Positions 35,267 to 45,304 are shown, counted from the stretch's first letter. The stretch is DNA of 64,000 nucleotides from Clostridia bacterium (GCA_017440965.1 JAFSGH010000009.1:51535-115534), one strand, 5' to 3'. A program made the numbers and translations. Notes: generated by a model not told the origin, from the letters alone.

Positions 35267-36640
35267 ATGAGTAAAATTTATGATCTTATTCCCTCGCAGG
35301 ATACAATGTATCTTATGCAGAAGTATACGTTTCATAAACAGATCATTCAGATCCCCAGTTCATTTATGGTCGATATGGATGTTGATTTTAATACCCTTAC
35401 AAAGGCTCTTAATATTGAGATCGAGCGTAATGACTCCATGCGTCTTCGCTTTAAGAAGGAAGGCAAGAAGATAGTTCAGTATTTTCTTGACAGCTATAAA
35501 ATTGATTCTGTTAAGGTTCTTTCCTTTGCTACAGAAGCCCAGCAGGACAAGTTCTTTACAAAGGATGCACAGACTCCTGTCAGATTTATGAAGGATGAGT
35601 GCTACAGGATTTATTTCTTTAATGCGTATAACGGATATAAGGGTATTTATCTTAATGCAAGCCATATGGTAATGGATGCAATGGGTATTCTTGTGTTTTT
35701 CCTTGATCTTCTTGCTATCTACAGAGCTCTTAAGGCAGGAACAGAGCTTCCCGCTCCTCTTCTCAAGTATGAGGATTATATAATAAAAGAGCATGAGAAA
35801 TGTGCAAATGAAGCACGCTTCGAAAAGGACAAGAAGTTTTACGATGAGTATTTCAGAAGCTGCGGTGAGCCTACTTACAGCGGTGTTCACGGTCCTGCAT
35901 TCCTTGAAAAGGAACGCAAAAAGAAAAAGAATCCCGATCTGAAGGTTCCTTCAGCCTACAGTCCTCTTCTTGACAAGGCAGAGGTTATAAAGATGAATAT
36001 CTCCAAGGAGCTTTCCGAAAAGATTCTTGAATTCTGTAAGGAGCGTTCCGTTGCCCCCGAAAGCCTTATGCTTCTCGGTATGAGAACTCATCTTTCCTGG
36101 CTTAACGGAAGAGATCCCTTCGGCTTCCAGATGCTTATGTGCAGTAAGAGGATCACATATAAGGATATGAGAACCGGCGGCTGTATGGCACAGCCCATAC
36201 AGGTGCTCACAAGAATCGAGGAGAATATGACCTTCTCCGAGGCGCTTGACGAGTATCTTCGTACAAGAACATCTCTTTACCGTCATCTTACTTATCCTTA
36301 CACGGTTGCCCGTGATCAGCTGAGAGAAATATATGATTATTCTCTTATTCAGGGACCTGCCTCTCTTATGTTCTCGTGGCTTCCTATTCCCGTTACCGAG
36401 TTTACAGATTTCAAGTTTGATTTCAAGACATATAATCTCGGCAGATATTTCAGCCCGCTTTATGCTATATGCTATCCCGATCCCAAGAATATGACATTGG
36501 CCCTTCATTATATGTACAGAGTAAAGCTTATTACTCCCGAAAATCTTGAAGCATTACATAAGAATACTGTCAGAATTATCGAGAAAGGTATCGCAAATCC
36601 CGATATTACCATCGGTGAGCTTCTTGACAGCTTAGAATAA
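35267..36640 (+). CDS. HxxxD condensation-type acyltransferase (cassette 2)
   Basis: About 457 residues, homologous end to end with the protein at 10038-11423. Shared segments include the N-terminus (SQDTMYLMQKYTFHKQ...QIP) and ALNIEIERNDS. The catalytic motif is SHMVMD (His133, Asp137), again with Ser for the first His. Late segments such as LFSWLPIP and FGRYF-like YNLGRYFSPLY also match. ATG 35267 after AGAGGT is preferred over TTG 35237. It would transfer an acyl group from the ACP encoded two genes on. In this cassette the acyltransferase comes first, unlike cassette 1. Confidence 0.7.
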   Translation: MSKIYDLIPSQDTMYLMQKYTFHKQIIQIPSSFMVDMDVDFNTLTKALNIEIERNDSMRLRFKKEGKKIVQYFLDSYKIDSVKVLSFATEAQQDKFFTKDAQTPVRFMKDECYRIYFFNAYNGYKGIYLNASHMVMDAMGILVFFLDLLAIYRALKAGTELPAPLLKYEDYIIKEHEKCANEARFEKDKKFYDEYFRSCGEPTYSGVHGPAFLEKERKKKKNPDLKVPSAYSPLLDKAEVIKMNISKELSEKILEFCKERSVAPESLMLLGMRTHLSWLNGRDPFGFQMLMCSKRITYKDMRTGGCMAQPIQVLTRIEENMTFSEALDEYLRTRTSLYRHLTYPYTVARDQLREIYDYSLIQGPASLMFSWLPIPVTEFTDFKFDFKTYNLGRYFSPLYAICYPDPKNMTLALHYMYRVKLITPENLEALHKNTVRIIEKGIANPDITIGELLDSLE

Positions 36641-36660
36641 TAATTTATCTGAGGTGCAAA

Positions 36661-38397
36661 ATGATGGATCCTAAAGAAAAAAAATTGATCGATGATCTCC
36701 GCCATACCGTTCATATGATGGGTGAGCTTCTCACTCTCAGAATGCTTATTGACCGCATGGAAACATACGGTGAGCGTGTATGTATGGTTGAAAAGAAAAA
36801 AGATGTTGTAATCAATTATACTGTAAAGAGATTCCGTGAGGATGTTTTTGCTTTGGGAACTGCTCTCAAGTCAATGGGACTTATGGGTAAGCACCTCGGT
36901 ATACTTAGTGAAAACTCATATCAGTGGGTGGTTGCATTTTTTGCAACCGTTTGCGGCGGCGGTGTTGCCGTTCCTGTCGATAAAGAGCTTTCTGATGCAG
37001 ATATCAGCGGTCTTTTCACAAAGGCGGATGTAGAAGCAATTTTCTTCTCCCGCTCTTACATGGAAACTGCCGCTTATCATCTTGAACACGATAAAAACTG
37101 CAAGGCCGCTATATGCACAAACAAGGAGTTTGACGGTTTCCTTTTCTTTGACGCTCTTATAGAAAAAGGAAAGGAGCTTATTGCCGCAGGTGACAGAAGT
37201 TATACAGATATTTCTGTAGACAAGGATGATCTTGCTGCTATCGTATTTACCTCCGGTACTACAGGTGCTAATAAGGGAGTTATGCTTTCTCACGGAAATT
37301 TCGCACAGAATGCAGACGGTGTTCTTGAGACTATTGAGACACAGTACAGCTCAATTTCACTTCTTCCTATGAACCATGTATATGAGCTCAGCTGTAATAT
37401 TCTCACTTCTTTATATATGAACTGCCCCGTATTTATAAACGACTCTCTTAAGAAGTTTATGGATAATGTGCGTTTCTATAAGCCTGATGCTATGGCTATC
37501 GTTCCTCTTGTTATTGATACTATCTATACGACTATATGGAGAACTGCAGAAAGCACAGGCAGAGCTGAGATTCTTAAGAAGCTTCTGAAGCTCAGTAATT
37601 TCCTCAGAAAGCACGGTATAGATTTAAGACACGTGTTCTTCAAGACCATTGCAGAGAAATTCGGCGGAAAATTCCCCACAATGTCCTGCGGCGGTGCTCC
37701 CACGAGAGTTGAATATATCAAGTGTCTCAGTGACTTCGGCTTTACAATCTATAACGGCTACGGACTTACAGAATCCTCTCCTACTGTCACACTTAACCTT
37801 GATGCCGGTAATTTCCCGGATTGCGCAGGTTATGCATTCCCCAAGGCAAAGTTTAAGATCAATGAGCCCGATGATAAGGGTATAGGTGAGATCTGGATTA
37901 AGGGTGATAATGTAACAAGAGGTTACTATAAGGACGAGGCCGCAACAGCTGCATCCTTCGAGGACGGATGGTTCAAGACAGGTGACTACGGCAGAACTGA
38001 CGAGCTTGGAAGACTCTATGTCGTCGGAAGAAAGAAGAATCTTATTATTCTTGATAACGGCAAAAACATTTTCCCCGAAGAGGTTGAAAGCTTCTATATG
38101 GAAGCTGTTGATTATCTTCACGATGTTGTTGTTTTCGAGGCTGAAAAGGAAGTAGGCGGAAGAAAGCAGAAGATCATTGCAGGTGCATTTTATGTAAGTC
38201 CTGAGGATGTAGGCAATAAGAGTGAGGAAGAGATCCGTGAAATGGTCGAAAAGGATATTCTTGAGGCCAATAAGGAGCTTACCGCTTATAAGCGTGTTCA
38301 GGATACATATATCACAACTAAGGAATTTGAGATCAATTCCACAAGAAAAGTAATACGCAGCAAGGTAATTGAGCGTTACTATGCTGAGAAAAAATAA
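36661..38397 (+). CDS. Stand-alone acyl-AMP ligase (cassette 2)
   Basis: A 578-residue ANL-superfamily ligase with VFTSGTTGANKGVMLSHGN, NGYGLTESSPTV, WFKTGDYG, GRKKNLIILDNGKNIFPEE, and a late lysine in NSTRKVIRSK. It resembles long-chain acyl-CoA synthetases more than NRPS adenylation domains, and carries no fused carrier. It should activate a fatty or other acid for the ACP that starts 24 bp later. GAGGT precedes the ATG. It is longer at the N-terminus than the cassette 1 ligase and clearly diverged from it, so the acids may differ. Confidence 0.82.
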   Translation: MMDPKEKKLIDDLRHTVHMMGELLTLRMLIDRMETYGERVCMVEKKKDVVINYTVKRFREDVFALGTALKSMGLMGKHLGILSENSYQWVVAFFATVCGGGVAVPVDKELSDADISGLFTKADVEAIFFSRSYMETAAYHLEHDKNCKAAICTNKEFDGFLFFDALIEKGKELIAAGDRSYTDISVDKDDLAAIVFTSGTTGANKGVMLSHGNFAQNADGVLETIETQYSSISLLPMNHVYELSCNILTSLYMNCPVFINDSLKKFMDNVRFYKPDAMAIVPLVIDTIYTTIWRTAESTGRAEILKKLLKLSNFLRKHGIDLRHVFFKTIAEKFGGKFPTMSCGGAPTRVEYIKCLSDFGFTIYNGYGLTESSPTVTLNLDAGNFPDCAGYAFPKAKFKINEPDDKGIGEIWIKGDNVTRGYYKDEAATAASFEDGWFKTGDYGRTDELGRLYVVGRKKNLIILDNGKNIFPEEVESFYMEAVDYLHDVVVFEAEKEVGGRKQKIIAGAFYVSPEDVGNKSEEEIREMVEKDILEANKELTAYKRVQDTYITTKEFEINSTRKVIRSKVIERYYAEKK

Positions 38398-38421
38398 TGA
38401 AATATTATTGGAGGAAGAAAA

Positions 38422-38649
38422 ATGCTTGACAGAATCAGAACTATCATTTGTGAATTTGTAGATATGGATCCTAAGGATATCACTCTTGAGACCAATATCC
38501 GTAAGGATCTCGGTCTTAATTCCCTTGAGCTTGTTAACCTTGCAGTTGACATCGAAGAGGAATTTGATGTTGAGATCCCCGATAAAGAGGCTATGGGACT
38601 TGAGACTGTAGCAGATGCAATCAAAGTAATTGAAAAGTATATGGATTGA
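38422..38649 (+). CDS. Acyl carrier protein (cassette 2)
   Basis: A 75-residue carrier with the site DLGLNSLELVNL, where the serine takes phosphopantetheine, and the acidic helix AVDIEEEFDVEIPD. It is closer to the common ACP pattern than its cassette 1 counterpart. A TTGGAGGAAG ribosome site precedes the ATG. Its last 20 bases overlap the PPTase gene, tying carrier production to its activating enzyme. Confidence 0.9.
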   Translation: MLDRIRTIICEFVDMDPKDITLETNIRKDLGLNSLELVNLAVDIEEEFDVEIPDKEAMGLETVADAIKVIEKYMD

Positions 38650-39256
38650 TCCGTCAAACGGAACAAGGATATATAAAGTCAATATAAAATCAATAAGCCG
38701 CAGCGAATACGAGGCGGCTTATTTTCTTATGTCCCGTCAAAGACAGGAAAAATGCAGGGAATACAGTCGGGATAAGGATAAAATGCTTTGCATTGCCGCC
38801 GATATGCTCGCAAGAAAAGTGATTGCTGAAGAGACTAAAACGCCGGAAAACGAACTTTCTTTTTATAAGGCTCAGGGCGGAAAGCTCTATCTTGATAGCG
38901 GGGACTGTTATTTTAATTTCAGCCACAGCGAAGATACCGTTGCGCTTGCGTTGAACAGACACCGCGAGGTGGGGATCGATGTTGAAAAAATAAGAAAAAT
39001 ATCTCTTAATCTCATAAAGCGGGTCTGCAATAAGGATGAAATCGAATTTATTTCAAACGGCAATGGCTTGAATTCGGATTTTGCCGAAGGAGAGGCTGCA
39101 GAGCGGTTTTTCAGGATATGGACATATAAAGAGGCTGTACTCAAATGCAGCGGTGAAGGGATAATTTCTGAGCTTTATAATATAAGCTATGATAAGGATA
39201 GGTGCTTTTGTGAGATAACTGACGGGTATTGCTTCACCTGTGTTACGGCAGAGTGA
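38630..39256 (+). CDS. Sfp-type 4'-phosphopantetheinyl transferase
   Basis: About 208 residues if read from TTG 38630, which overlaps the ACP gene; no in-frame ATG or GTG occurs until well into the domain, so the start is uncertain. The motifs VGIDVEKI and FFRIWTYKEAVLKCSGEG are the magnesium and CoA-binding signatures of the Sfp/AcpT group, and FNFSHSED precedes them. It transfers phosphopantetheine from CoA to the serine of carrier proteins. It should prime the adjacent ACP, and could also prime the cassette 1 ACP, which has no transferase beside it. Confidence 0.88.
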   Translation: MKSIWIDPSNGTRIYKVNIKSISRSEYEAAYFLMSRQRQEKCREYSRDKDKMLCIAADMLARKVIAEETKTPENELSFYKAQGGKLYLDSGDCYFNFSHSEDTVALALNRHREVGIDVEKIRKISLNLIKRVCNKDEIEFISNGNGLNSDFAEGEAAERFFRIWTYKEAVLKCSGEGIISELYNISYDKDRCFCEITDGYCFTCVTAE

Positions 39257-39268
39257 TTATCGCCGTGA

Positions 39269-39411
39269 ATTCATATAAGGCTTTACGGAAAAACGGTTTT
39301 TGTGCGCATCAGCGACCGTTTCCTGATAGTCTGTCTCTGAGTGAAAAAGCTTGCTTTTCGTTCATAGGAGCATAAATCTTTTTAATTTATTTATATGAAT
39401 TTTCCGTAAGG
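39269..39411 (+). repeat. Dispersed intergenic repeat, copy B
   Basis: A diverged copy of the element at 6787-6935. The central part shares TAGTC-N6-GAG, a small AAAAGC/GCTTTT hairpin, CGTTC, and GCATAAATCTTTTTA. Its ends carry inverted words (ATTCATATAA at 39271 and TTATATGAAT near 39390; TACGGAAAA and TTTTCCGTA). The rest of the gap 39412-39506 shows no feature. Confidence 0.55.
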
Positions 39412-39506
39412 TGAAAATATTATGTTTCATCATCTGCCTCTGAGCTTGGATGAAAAAGTAGTTCTTTTTGATATGAGAAATATGAACAATTCTGTATATT
39501 AAACAG

Positions 39507-39555
39507 AAAAAAGTGTCGGTGTTGCCCTGAAAACAAGGGTTGCCGACACTTTTTT
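39507..39555 (+). terminator. Rho-independent terminator
   Basis: AAAAAGTGTCGG pairs with CCGACACTTTTT, with an inner CCCT/AGGG stem. Confidence 0.8.
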
Positions 39556-39593
39556 GTTGTAGGAGGATATTTTTCCCTCACTGCTCCTTTATA

Positions 39594-39640
39594 ACAAAAA
39601 AACCACCTGTGGCTCCCAAAATCGGGGACTGCAGGTGGTT
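39594..39640 (-). terminator. Terminator of the ABC exporter operon
   Basis: On the minus strand AACCACCTG pairs with CAGGTGGTT and runs into a T tract, just after the permease stop. Confidence 0.8.
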
Positions 39641-39663
39641 GCTAAAGTGTAAGAGGTTTCTTG

Positions 39664-42600
39664 TTACTCAACTGATTTAAGGGAAAGAACCATGTCTACC
39701 TTTTTCAGCTTTCTGTGAAGCAACAGATTTACCGTGATGATTATTATTACGGTAATTGCTATTGCAATAAGATAGCTGTACCAGGAAATAGTCTGTCCGT
39801 ACATAACCGTATCAATAGCTGTGAAGGAAATGAGCAGATAATGAAGAGCTATTCCTAATACTACGCCGAAAAGCATACCGAAGAGTGAAACAAAGATGTT
39901 TTCTCTGTATATATAACTGCTGACCTCGCTGTCAACAAAGCCGAGCACCTTGAGAGTTGCAATTTCTCTTGTTCTTTCAATAATGTTTATATTTGAAAGA
40001 TTATAAAGAACAACGAAGGCAAGGATAAGTGCCGACACAAAGAACAGAAGAATGACAAGGGAAAGAGCATCTGTTATACGGGATATACTTTCTGTTGTGT
40101 CACTTGTAAAAGCAACAGCGGTGATGCCGTCTGTTTTCATAAGGTCCGTTGAAATGAGTCCCTTTGTATTTGCAAGTGTCTCCTCATCCGTGTTGTCAAA
40201 AGCAGAGGAGAGCTTTCCTATTGCATAGTAATACTCAGGTGCTTTTCCTGTAACATCCTTATATGTTTTTTCTGTCATATAGATGTAATGGAAGGTGTAA
40301 TTTTCAACGATCGCACTTACCGTAACAGAATAAACATTGCCGTCACTATCGGTGAACTGTATGCTTTCTCCTACGGATGTTTTTGTGTCTGATGCAAGCT
40401 TTTCGGTGATTATTGCTCCCGTATCATCAAGCACATATCTGTCACCGCTTATTCTGTTCCTCAGATCGATATATTCTCCCAGCATTGCGCTCGTTTCGGG
40501 AACCAATACATAAACATCAAGCTTTTTGTCGCTTCTTTCACTGCTTCCTGTCATGGATTTCATCGCTGTAAGCATCAGAGAGCCGATTCTTGCGTCTCCC
40601 GCTGCCTCATTGAATTCATAGGTGTGAGCAGAAGTTGTCTGAGTATTGTTGAAAACTATCTGGAAGTCATATTTTGAAATAGCTTCATTGCCGTACTGCT
40701 TTGTAAGAATTGCACTGATTGAATTATACATACCGAGGCTTGCAATAAGAAGTGCGGTACAGCCTGCAATTCCGAAGAGGGTCATAGTGAATCTCTGCTT
40801 GTTACGGAAAAGATTTCTTGCGGTAACCTTTGCTGTAAAGCTGAGCTTTTCCCATATGAAGGTGACCTTTTCAAGAAGAATGCGCTTTCCGACCTTGGGA
40901 GATTTCGGACGCATAAGAACGGCAGGATTTGTCTGAAGCTCCTTATATATAGCAAGAGTTGTAGCAAATGCCGTACATAAAACAGAAATGAGAAGGCTTA
41001 AAAACGCATATCCGACAGGGAATACATAAATAAGCTCGGGCAGGGAGTACATGATTGCATATGCGGAATTGATGGCAAAGGGGAATATGAACACCGCAAG
41101 AGCGATTCCCAATGCAGTTCCTATAAAGCAGGCACTGAGAGAATAAATGACATATTTTGCAACTATTGAAAGCTGTGTATAGCCTAATGCCTTATATGTG
41201 CCGATAAGCACTCTGTCTTCATCAATAAGCCTTGTAAGGGTGGTAAGGCATATCATTGATGAAAGAATGAAGAAGAATATCGGGAAAATATTTGAAAGAA
41301 CCTCAATATTATTAACGGTCTGTCCGTAGCTCTGATAGCCGGGCGTTGAGTTTCTGTTGCTTACTGTCCAGGATATCTTGTCAAGCTTTGAAAGAAGAGC
41401 CTTTGCATCGGAGACCTCCTCCTGAGCTGTTCTTAAGCCCGAATCAAGCTGTGCCAATGCCTCTGCTCTCTTTTCCTTTGCAAGTGCAAGATTTGAGGGA
41501 GCGTTGTTTACCTGGTTTCTTAATTCGTTGAGCTTTGCTTCAGCCTGTATTCTTTCGATCTGAAGCTGAAGATTGCTGCTTTGTATGTTGTAGCCGAAGG
41601 CGGTGAGCTGTGAGGATGCTGTCTGAAGTGCTTCAGCTGCCTCTTCAAGCTGTCCCTTTGCGGCTGCAAGATCATAGGTTGCCTGAGTAAGCTCCTTTTC
41701 CTTTTCCTGAAGCTGTGTACCGAGGGTATCAAGCTGTGCTTTCTTTTCATCAAGCGTTTTTTGCTGAGTGGCAAGATTTGCCTTCTGTGAATCAAGATAG
41801 GGCTTGAGCGAGACAGCAATTTCACTGGCAAGTCCCTGGGTGGTCAGTGATTTTACTGCATTGTAAAGCTCGGGATAAGTGATCTGCATCATATTGATGA
41901 TAGATTGTATCTGCTCCTGTGAATATGCATCCGTCTGAGCATCCTCAAGCTTCAGCATGGTAGCCTCTGCGGCAGAGATAAGATTTTTGGTGGTATCAAT
42001 GGTCTGCTGTGCATAGGCTACTGAGCTTTTGGCGTTTTCATAGCCTGCATAGGTCTTGTCGTAAAGATCCTTTGCCTGATTGTGTTTTGATTCCTGAGCA
42101 TTGTAAAGAGCAAGATTCTGCTTGTAAAGCTCCTCCTGCTTGGAATATGCTTCTATTGCTGCATAGTATTCTGCAGTATTGTTGCTGAGCTCACCCTCTG
42201 CAGTTTTGAATTTATCATTGAATTCGGTTTCTGCATTTCTGACGATCTCAGTTCCGTTTGTAACAAGCTCCTGAAGCTGTGCGATGTTTTCGTCAAGCTC
42301 CTTCAGTTTATCGGATATTTCCGCTGAGCTGTTCTGAATAAGCTGCTCGCCTTCCGCAATTGCATTCTGAAGGTCGGGTTTCAGAGCCGCAGCGCGTATT
42401 TTCATCTGATTTGAGGATATTGCCTCTATGTTGGAGATAACGGGAGTGAGGTATTCAAAATATTCATCAGAATAGGGCTCAAAGTGGTCTGCGCCCTGAA
42501 CATTTACATATACCTCAGGGTAATAATCCATATTGAAAGCTTCTTCGGGAATGATGATAAAGGTGCCGACCTTTCCGCTGCCGAGTGTGGTGTTGCCGCG

Positions 42601-43212
42601 TTCAAAGGAGAGATAATAAGGGGAGCGGATTATTCCGACTATTGTAAATGTGTTTGTGTTAAGTGTTGAGGGGGAATTGCCGTTTTCTGATTCAAGAGTG
42701 ATGGTATTTCCTATCTTATAGCTGTCAGGGGTGGAAAGCTTACTTGCATCTACGAGACATTCGTTGACTGAGGTGGGATATTTACCCTCGATAAGTTCGG
42801 GACGGTTCATAAAAGAGCCGTTATTTACACCGTTCAGAAATTCTGCAATATGCTCGGGAGAAATGCTGTAGGCACGGGCACTTATCTGTGTTCCGTCGAT
42901 ATCTGATTCTGTTTCGCCGTTGACCTTGACAAGTGCATCGGTAAATTTCTGCCCGGTTGCATACTGAACACCGTCCAGTCTTTTTATAGCAACAATATCC
43001 TCGTCGGTAAGACCGGCAAGGGACTGAACACGGATATCCATAAGATTGTAATCCGTGAAATATTTTTCCGCAGTGGCAAACATATCGGGTGCTGTTGCCT
43101 TGATTCCGACAAAGAATGCCGTACCGAGGGCAACTATCAGCATTATCGATATGAAGCGGCTGAAGTTGTTTTTAATTGTACGAAGGGTATCTTTGATTAA
43201 AGCTTTTGACAA
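39664..43212 (-). CDS. ABC exporter permease with two FtsX domains and a long coiled coil
   Basis: About 1180 residues. The N-terminal helix (NNFSRFISIMLIVALGTAFF) opens an outer domain. Residues from about 270 to 620 form a long coiled coil rich in Gln, Leu, Glu and Lys. Two FtsX/MacB permease domains follow (hydrophobic groups near 650-790 and 1060-1180). It would couple to the ATPase encoded just upstream and act on substrates or proteins at the cell surface. ATG 43233 overlaps the ATPase stop by 7 nt. However, AAGGAGG lies nine bases before in-frame TTG 43212, which I prefer. Substrate unknown. Confidence 0.85.
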   Translation of the reverse strand: MSKALIKDTLRTIKNNFSRFISIMLIVALGTAFFVGIKATAPDMFATAEKYFTDYNLMDIRVQSLAGLTDEDIVAIKRLDGVQYATGQKFTDALVKVNGETESDIDGTQISARAYSISPEHIAEFLNGVNNGSFMNRPELIEGKYPTSVNECLVDASKLSTPDSYKIGNTITLESENGNSPSTLNTNTFTIVGIIRSPYYLSFERGNTTLGSGKVGTFIIIPEEAFNMDYYPEVYVNVQGADHFEPYSDEYFEYLTPVISNIEAISSNQMKIRAAALKPDLQNAIAEGEQLIQNSSAEISDKLKELDENIAQLQELVTNGTEIVRNAETEFNDKFKTAEGELSNNTAEYYAAIEAYSKQEELYKQNLALYNAQESKHNQAKDLYDKTYAGYENAKSSVAYAQQTIDTTKNLISAAEATMLKLEDAQTDAYSQEQIQSIINMMQITYPELYNAVKSLTTQGLASEIAVSLKPYLDSQKANLATQQKTLDEKKAQLDTLGTQLQEKEKELTQATYDLAAAKGQLEEAAEALQTASSQLTAFGYNIQSSNLQLQIERIQAEAKLNELRNQVNNAPSNLALAKEKRAEALAQLDSGLRTAQEEVSDAKALLSKLDKISWTVSNRNSTPGYQSYGQTVNNIEVLSNIFPIFFFILSSMICLTTLTRLIDEDRVLIGTYKALGYTQLSIVAKYVIYSLSACFIGTALGIALAVFIFPFAINSAYAIMYSLPELIYVFPVGYAFLSLLISVLCTAFATTLAIYKELQTNPAVLMRPKSPKVGKRILLEKVTFIWEKLSFTAKVTARNLFRNKQRFTMTLFGIAGCTALLIASLGMYNSISAILTKQYGNEAISKYDFQIVFNNTQTTSAHTYEFNEAAGDARIGSLMLTAMKSMTGSSERSDKKLDVYVLVPETSAMLGEYIDLRNRISGDRYVLDDTGAIITEKLASDTKTSVGESIQFTDSDGNVYSVTVSAIVENYTFHYIYMTEKTYKDVTGKAPEYYYAIGKLSSAFDNTDEETLANTKGLISTDLMKTDGITAVAFTSDTTESISRITDALSLVILLFFVSALILAFVVLYNLSNINIIERTREIATLKVLGFVDSEVSSYIYRENIFVSLFGMLFGVVLGIALHYLLISFTAIDTVMYGQTISWYSYLIAIAITVIIIITVNLLLHRKLKKVDMVLSLKSVE

Positions 43213-43226
43213 AGAATGCTGCCTCC

Positions 43227-43928
43227 TTACCATTCTATCCTGTCAACAGGCAGGGGATTGTCATTGATGGCTATTCGGTGAACCTTTCCGTTTCTCATTG
43301 TGATGACACGGTTTGCCATAGGTGTGAGTGCGGTATTATGAGTTATGATTATGACGGTCATACCCGTCTCACGGCTTGTATCCTGAAGAAGCTGAAGTAT
43401 CTGCTTGCCCGTATTATAATCAAGTGCGCCCGTAGGCTCATCGCACAAAAGAAGCTTGGGATTCTTTGCAAGTGCACGCGCAATTGAAACTCTTTGCTGT
43501 TCACCGCCGGAAAGCTGTGAGGGAAAGTTATTCATACGGTCTGCGAGTCCCACTCTTTCAAGAACCTTTGCAGGGTTCAGTGCCTTGTTGCTTATCTGGG
43601 AGGCAAGCTCCACGTTTTCAAGGGCAGTAAGGTTAGGAACAAGATTATAAAACTGGAAAACAAAGCCTACATCATGTCTTCGGTACAGTGCCATTCGTTT
43701 TGAATTGAACTGATTGATGAGCTCTCCGCCCACACGGATCTTTCCGTCGTCACAACCGTCGATTCCTCCGAGAATATTAAGAACGGTGGTCTTACCGGCA
43801 CCGCTGGGACCGACTACCATACATAATTCACCCTGCTCGACGGAAAAGGATACACCGTCAAGGGCATTTATGGTAACTTCACCCATACTGTATTTTTTGT
43901 AAACAGACTCAAGCTCAATGAAACTCAT
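43227..43928 (-). CDS. ABC transporter ATP-binding protein (MacB/LolD type)
   Basis: A 233-residue ATPase. Walker A is GPSGAGKTT, the Q-loop FQFYNL, the signature [15 protein letters not shown], Walker B LLLCDEP followed by TGALD, and the H-loop ITHN. The TGALD word and length fit the LolD/MacB family, which works with FtsX-type permeases. Its stop overlaps the permease reading frame, so the two are coupled. The AT-rich gap 43929-44132 to the divergent galM holds no gene I can support. Confidence 0.93.
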   Translation of the reverse strand: MSFIELESVYKKYSMGEVTINALDGVSFSVEQGELCMVVGPSGAGKTTVLNILGGIDGCDDGKIRVGGELINQFNSKRMALYRRHDVGFVFQFYNLVPNLTALENVELASQISNKALNPAKVLERVGLADRMNNFPSQLSGGEQQRVSIARALAKNPKLLLCDEPTGALDYNTGKQILQLLQDTSRETGMTVIIITHNTALTPMANRVITMRNGKVHRIAINDNPLPVDRIEW

Positions 43929-44132
43929 ACTTATCCACCTTAAATATTATAACTTAAAGTATATCTCATAAAAAAAATATAGTCAAGGAATTTATATTAA
44001 AACTTCGTCTTAAAATTATTAAAAAATTATAAACTTTTTGTCGGAATTTTTTGCGAAAACTGACATTTTTGAGAAAAATGTAAAAATATGCATAATTTTC
44101 TGAAATATATACAATTGTGTATTTGCCTCGGC

Positions 44133-44161
44133 TTGACAATTGTTTTATTCTATATTAAAAT
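44133..44161 (+). promoter_or_regulatory. Promoter of galM
   Basis: TTGACA and TAAAAT with a 17-bp spacer, 36 bp before the start. Confidence 0.7.
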
Positions 44162-44196
44162 TATTAGCTGAAATAAAATTGAAAGGATACTGCCTT

Positions 44197-45240
44197 ATGT
44201 CTGTTGAAAGAGTTTTGTTCGGCGAAATGCCCGACGGTAGAGAGGTTTACGAATATATTATTACGAATTCCAATGAATACAGTGCACATGTCCTTACTCT
44301 CGGTGCTACACTTCGTTCATTTTATGCAGAGGATAAAAACGGAGAGCTCCGTGATGTTCTTCTTTGCTTTGATAATGTTAAGGACTGTCTTGAACTTTCC
44401 GATTATCAGGGTGTTGTTGTAGGCCCCGTGTGTAACCGTATAGGCGGAGCAGAGATAGATATCGGCGGTGAAACTTATAAGCTTACTGCAAATGAAAAGG
44501 GAATTACATGTCTTCATTCAGGCGGAGAAATGGGGCTTTCTCTTTGGAAGGCGATCGTGACCGATTCCGACAGTGTTGAGTTTTCTTACGTTGCAGCTGA
44601 CGGAAGCCACGGCTTCCCCGGTGAAAAGACAGTTAAGGTTATTTACAGGCTTACGGATGATAATGCTTTACATATCTCGTATGAGGCTGTTTCTACAAAG
44701 GACACTTATCTTAACTTCACAAATCATGCATATTTCAATCTTAACGGCTATGACAGCGGAGACATTCTTTCTCATAAACTTATGATAGATGCAGACAGAA
44801 TTACCGAGGTCGACGAAAACAGTATCCCCACCGGAAGAAATATAGATGTAAGCGGCACGGAATTTGATTTCAGAGCTCCCCGTGTTATCGGTGAAGCTAT
44901 AGAAGGGGAACATGAGCAACTTTGCTTTACGGGCGGCTACGATCATAATTTCTGCATTAACTCCTATGACGGAAGTCTCAGAAAAATAGCTGTTGCAGAA
45001 GGAGATGTCAGCGGTATAAAAATGAATGTTTATACAACATTGCCCGGCGTTCAGTTCTATGCAGGCAATTTCCTTAAGGGAATTGAAGGAAAGAATGGCA
45101 AGCCTATGGAAAAGAGAAGCGGCTTCTGTCTTGAAACACAGTTTTATCCTGATACTCCCCATCATAAGGATTTCCCCGATTGCCTTTATAAGGCAGGAGA
45201 AAAGTATGTGTCTGAGACTGTTTATCAGTTTGAGATATAA
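44197..45240 (+). CDS. galM: Aldose 1-epimerase (mutarotase)
   Basis: A 347-residue enzyme that interconverts alpha and beta anomers of galactose or glucose. ATG 44197 follows GAAAGGA; the earlier frame opening at 44140 overlaps the promoter. Signatures are NRIGGAEIDIGG, the histidine in NFTNHAYFNLNG, GGYDHNFCI, and the catalytic glutamate in CLETQFYPD. It lacks a signal peptide, so it is cytoplasmic, and it probably stands alone with its own promoter. Confidence 0.9.
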   Translation: MSVERVLFGEMPDGREVYEYIITNSNEYSAHVLTLGATLRSFYAEDKNGELRDVLLCFDNVKDCLELSDYQGVVVGPVCNRIGGAEIDIGGETYKLTANEKGITCLHSGGEMGLSLWKAIVTDSDSVEFSYVAADGSHGFPGEKTVKVIYRLTDDNALHISYEAVSTKDTYLNFTNHAYFNLNGYDSGDILSHKLMIDADRITEVDENSIPTGRNIDVSGTEFDFRAPRVIGEAIEGEHEQLCFTGGYDHNFCINSYDGSLRKIAVAEGDVSGIKMNVYTTLPGVQFYAGNFLKGIEGKNGKPMEKRSGFCLETQFYPDTPHHKDFPDCLYKAGEKYVSETVYQFEI

Positions 45241-45276
45241 TTAATATTATTTTCATATTTTTCTAATGTAATATTC

Positions 45277-45304
45277 TTGACTTTTTATGTTATTCTGTTA
45301 TAAT
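45277..45304 (+). promoter_or_regulatory. Promoter of the exoprotein gene
   Basis: TTGACT and TATAAT with a 16-bp spacer. Confidence 0.6.

Noticed and set aside
38630-38692. A later ATG as PPTase start
   Set aside because: The next in-frame ATG would remove conserved N-terminal residues; the TTG overlapping the ACP is more likely though unproven.
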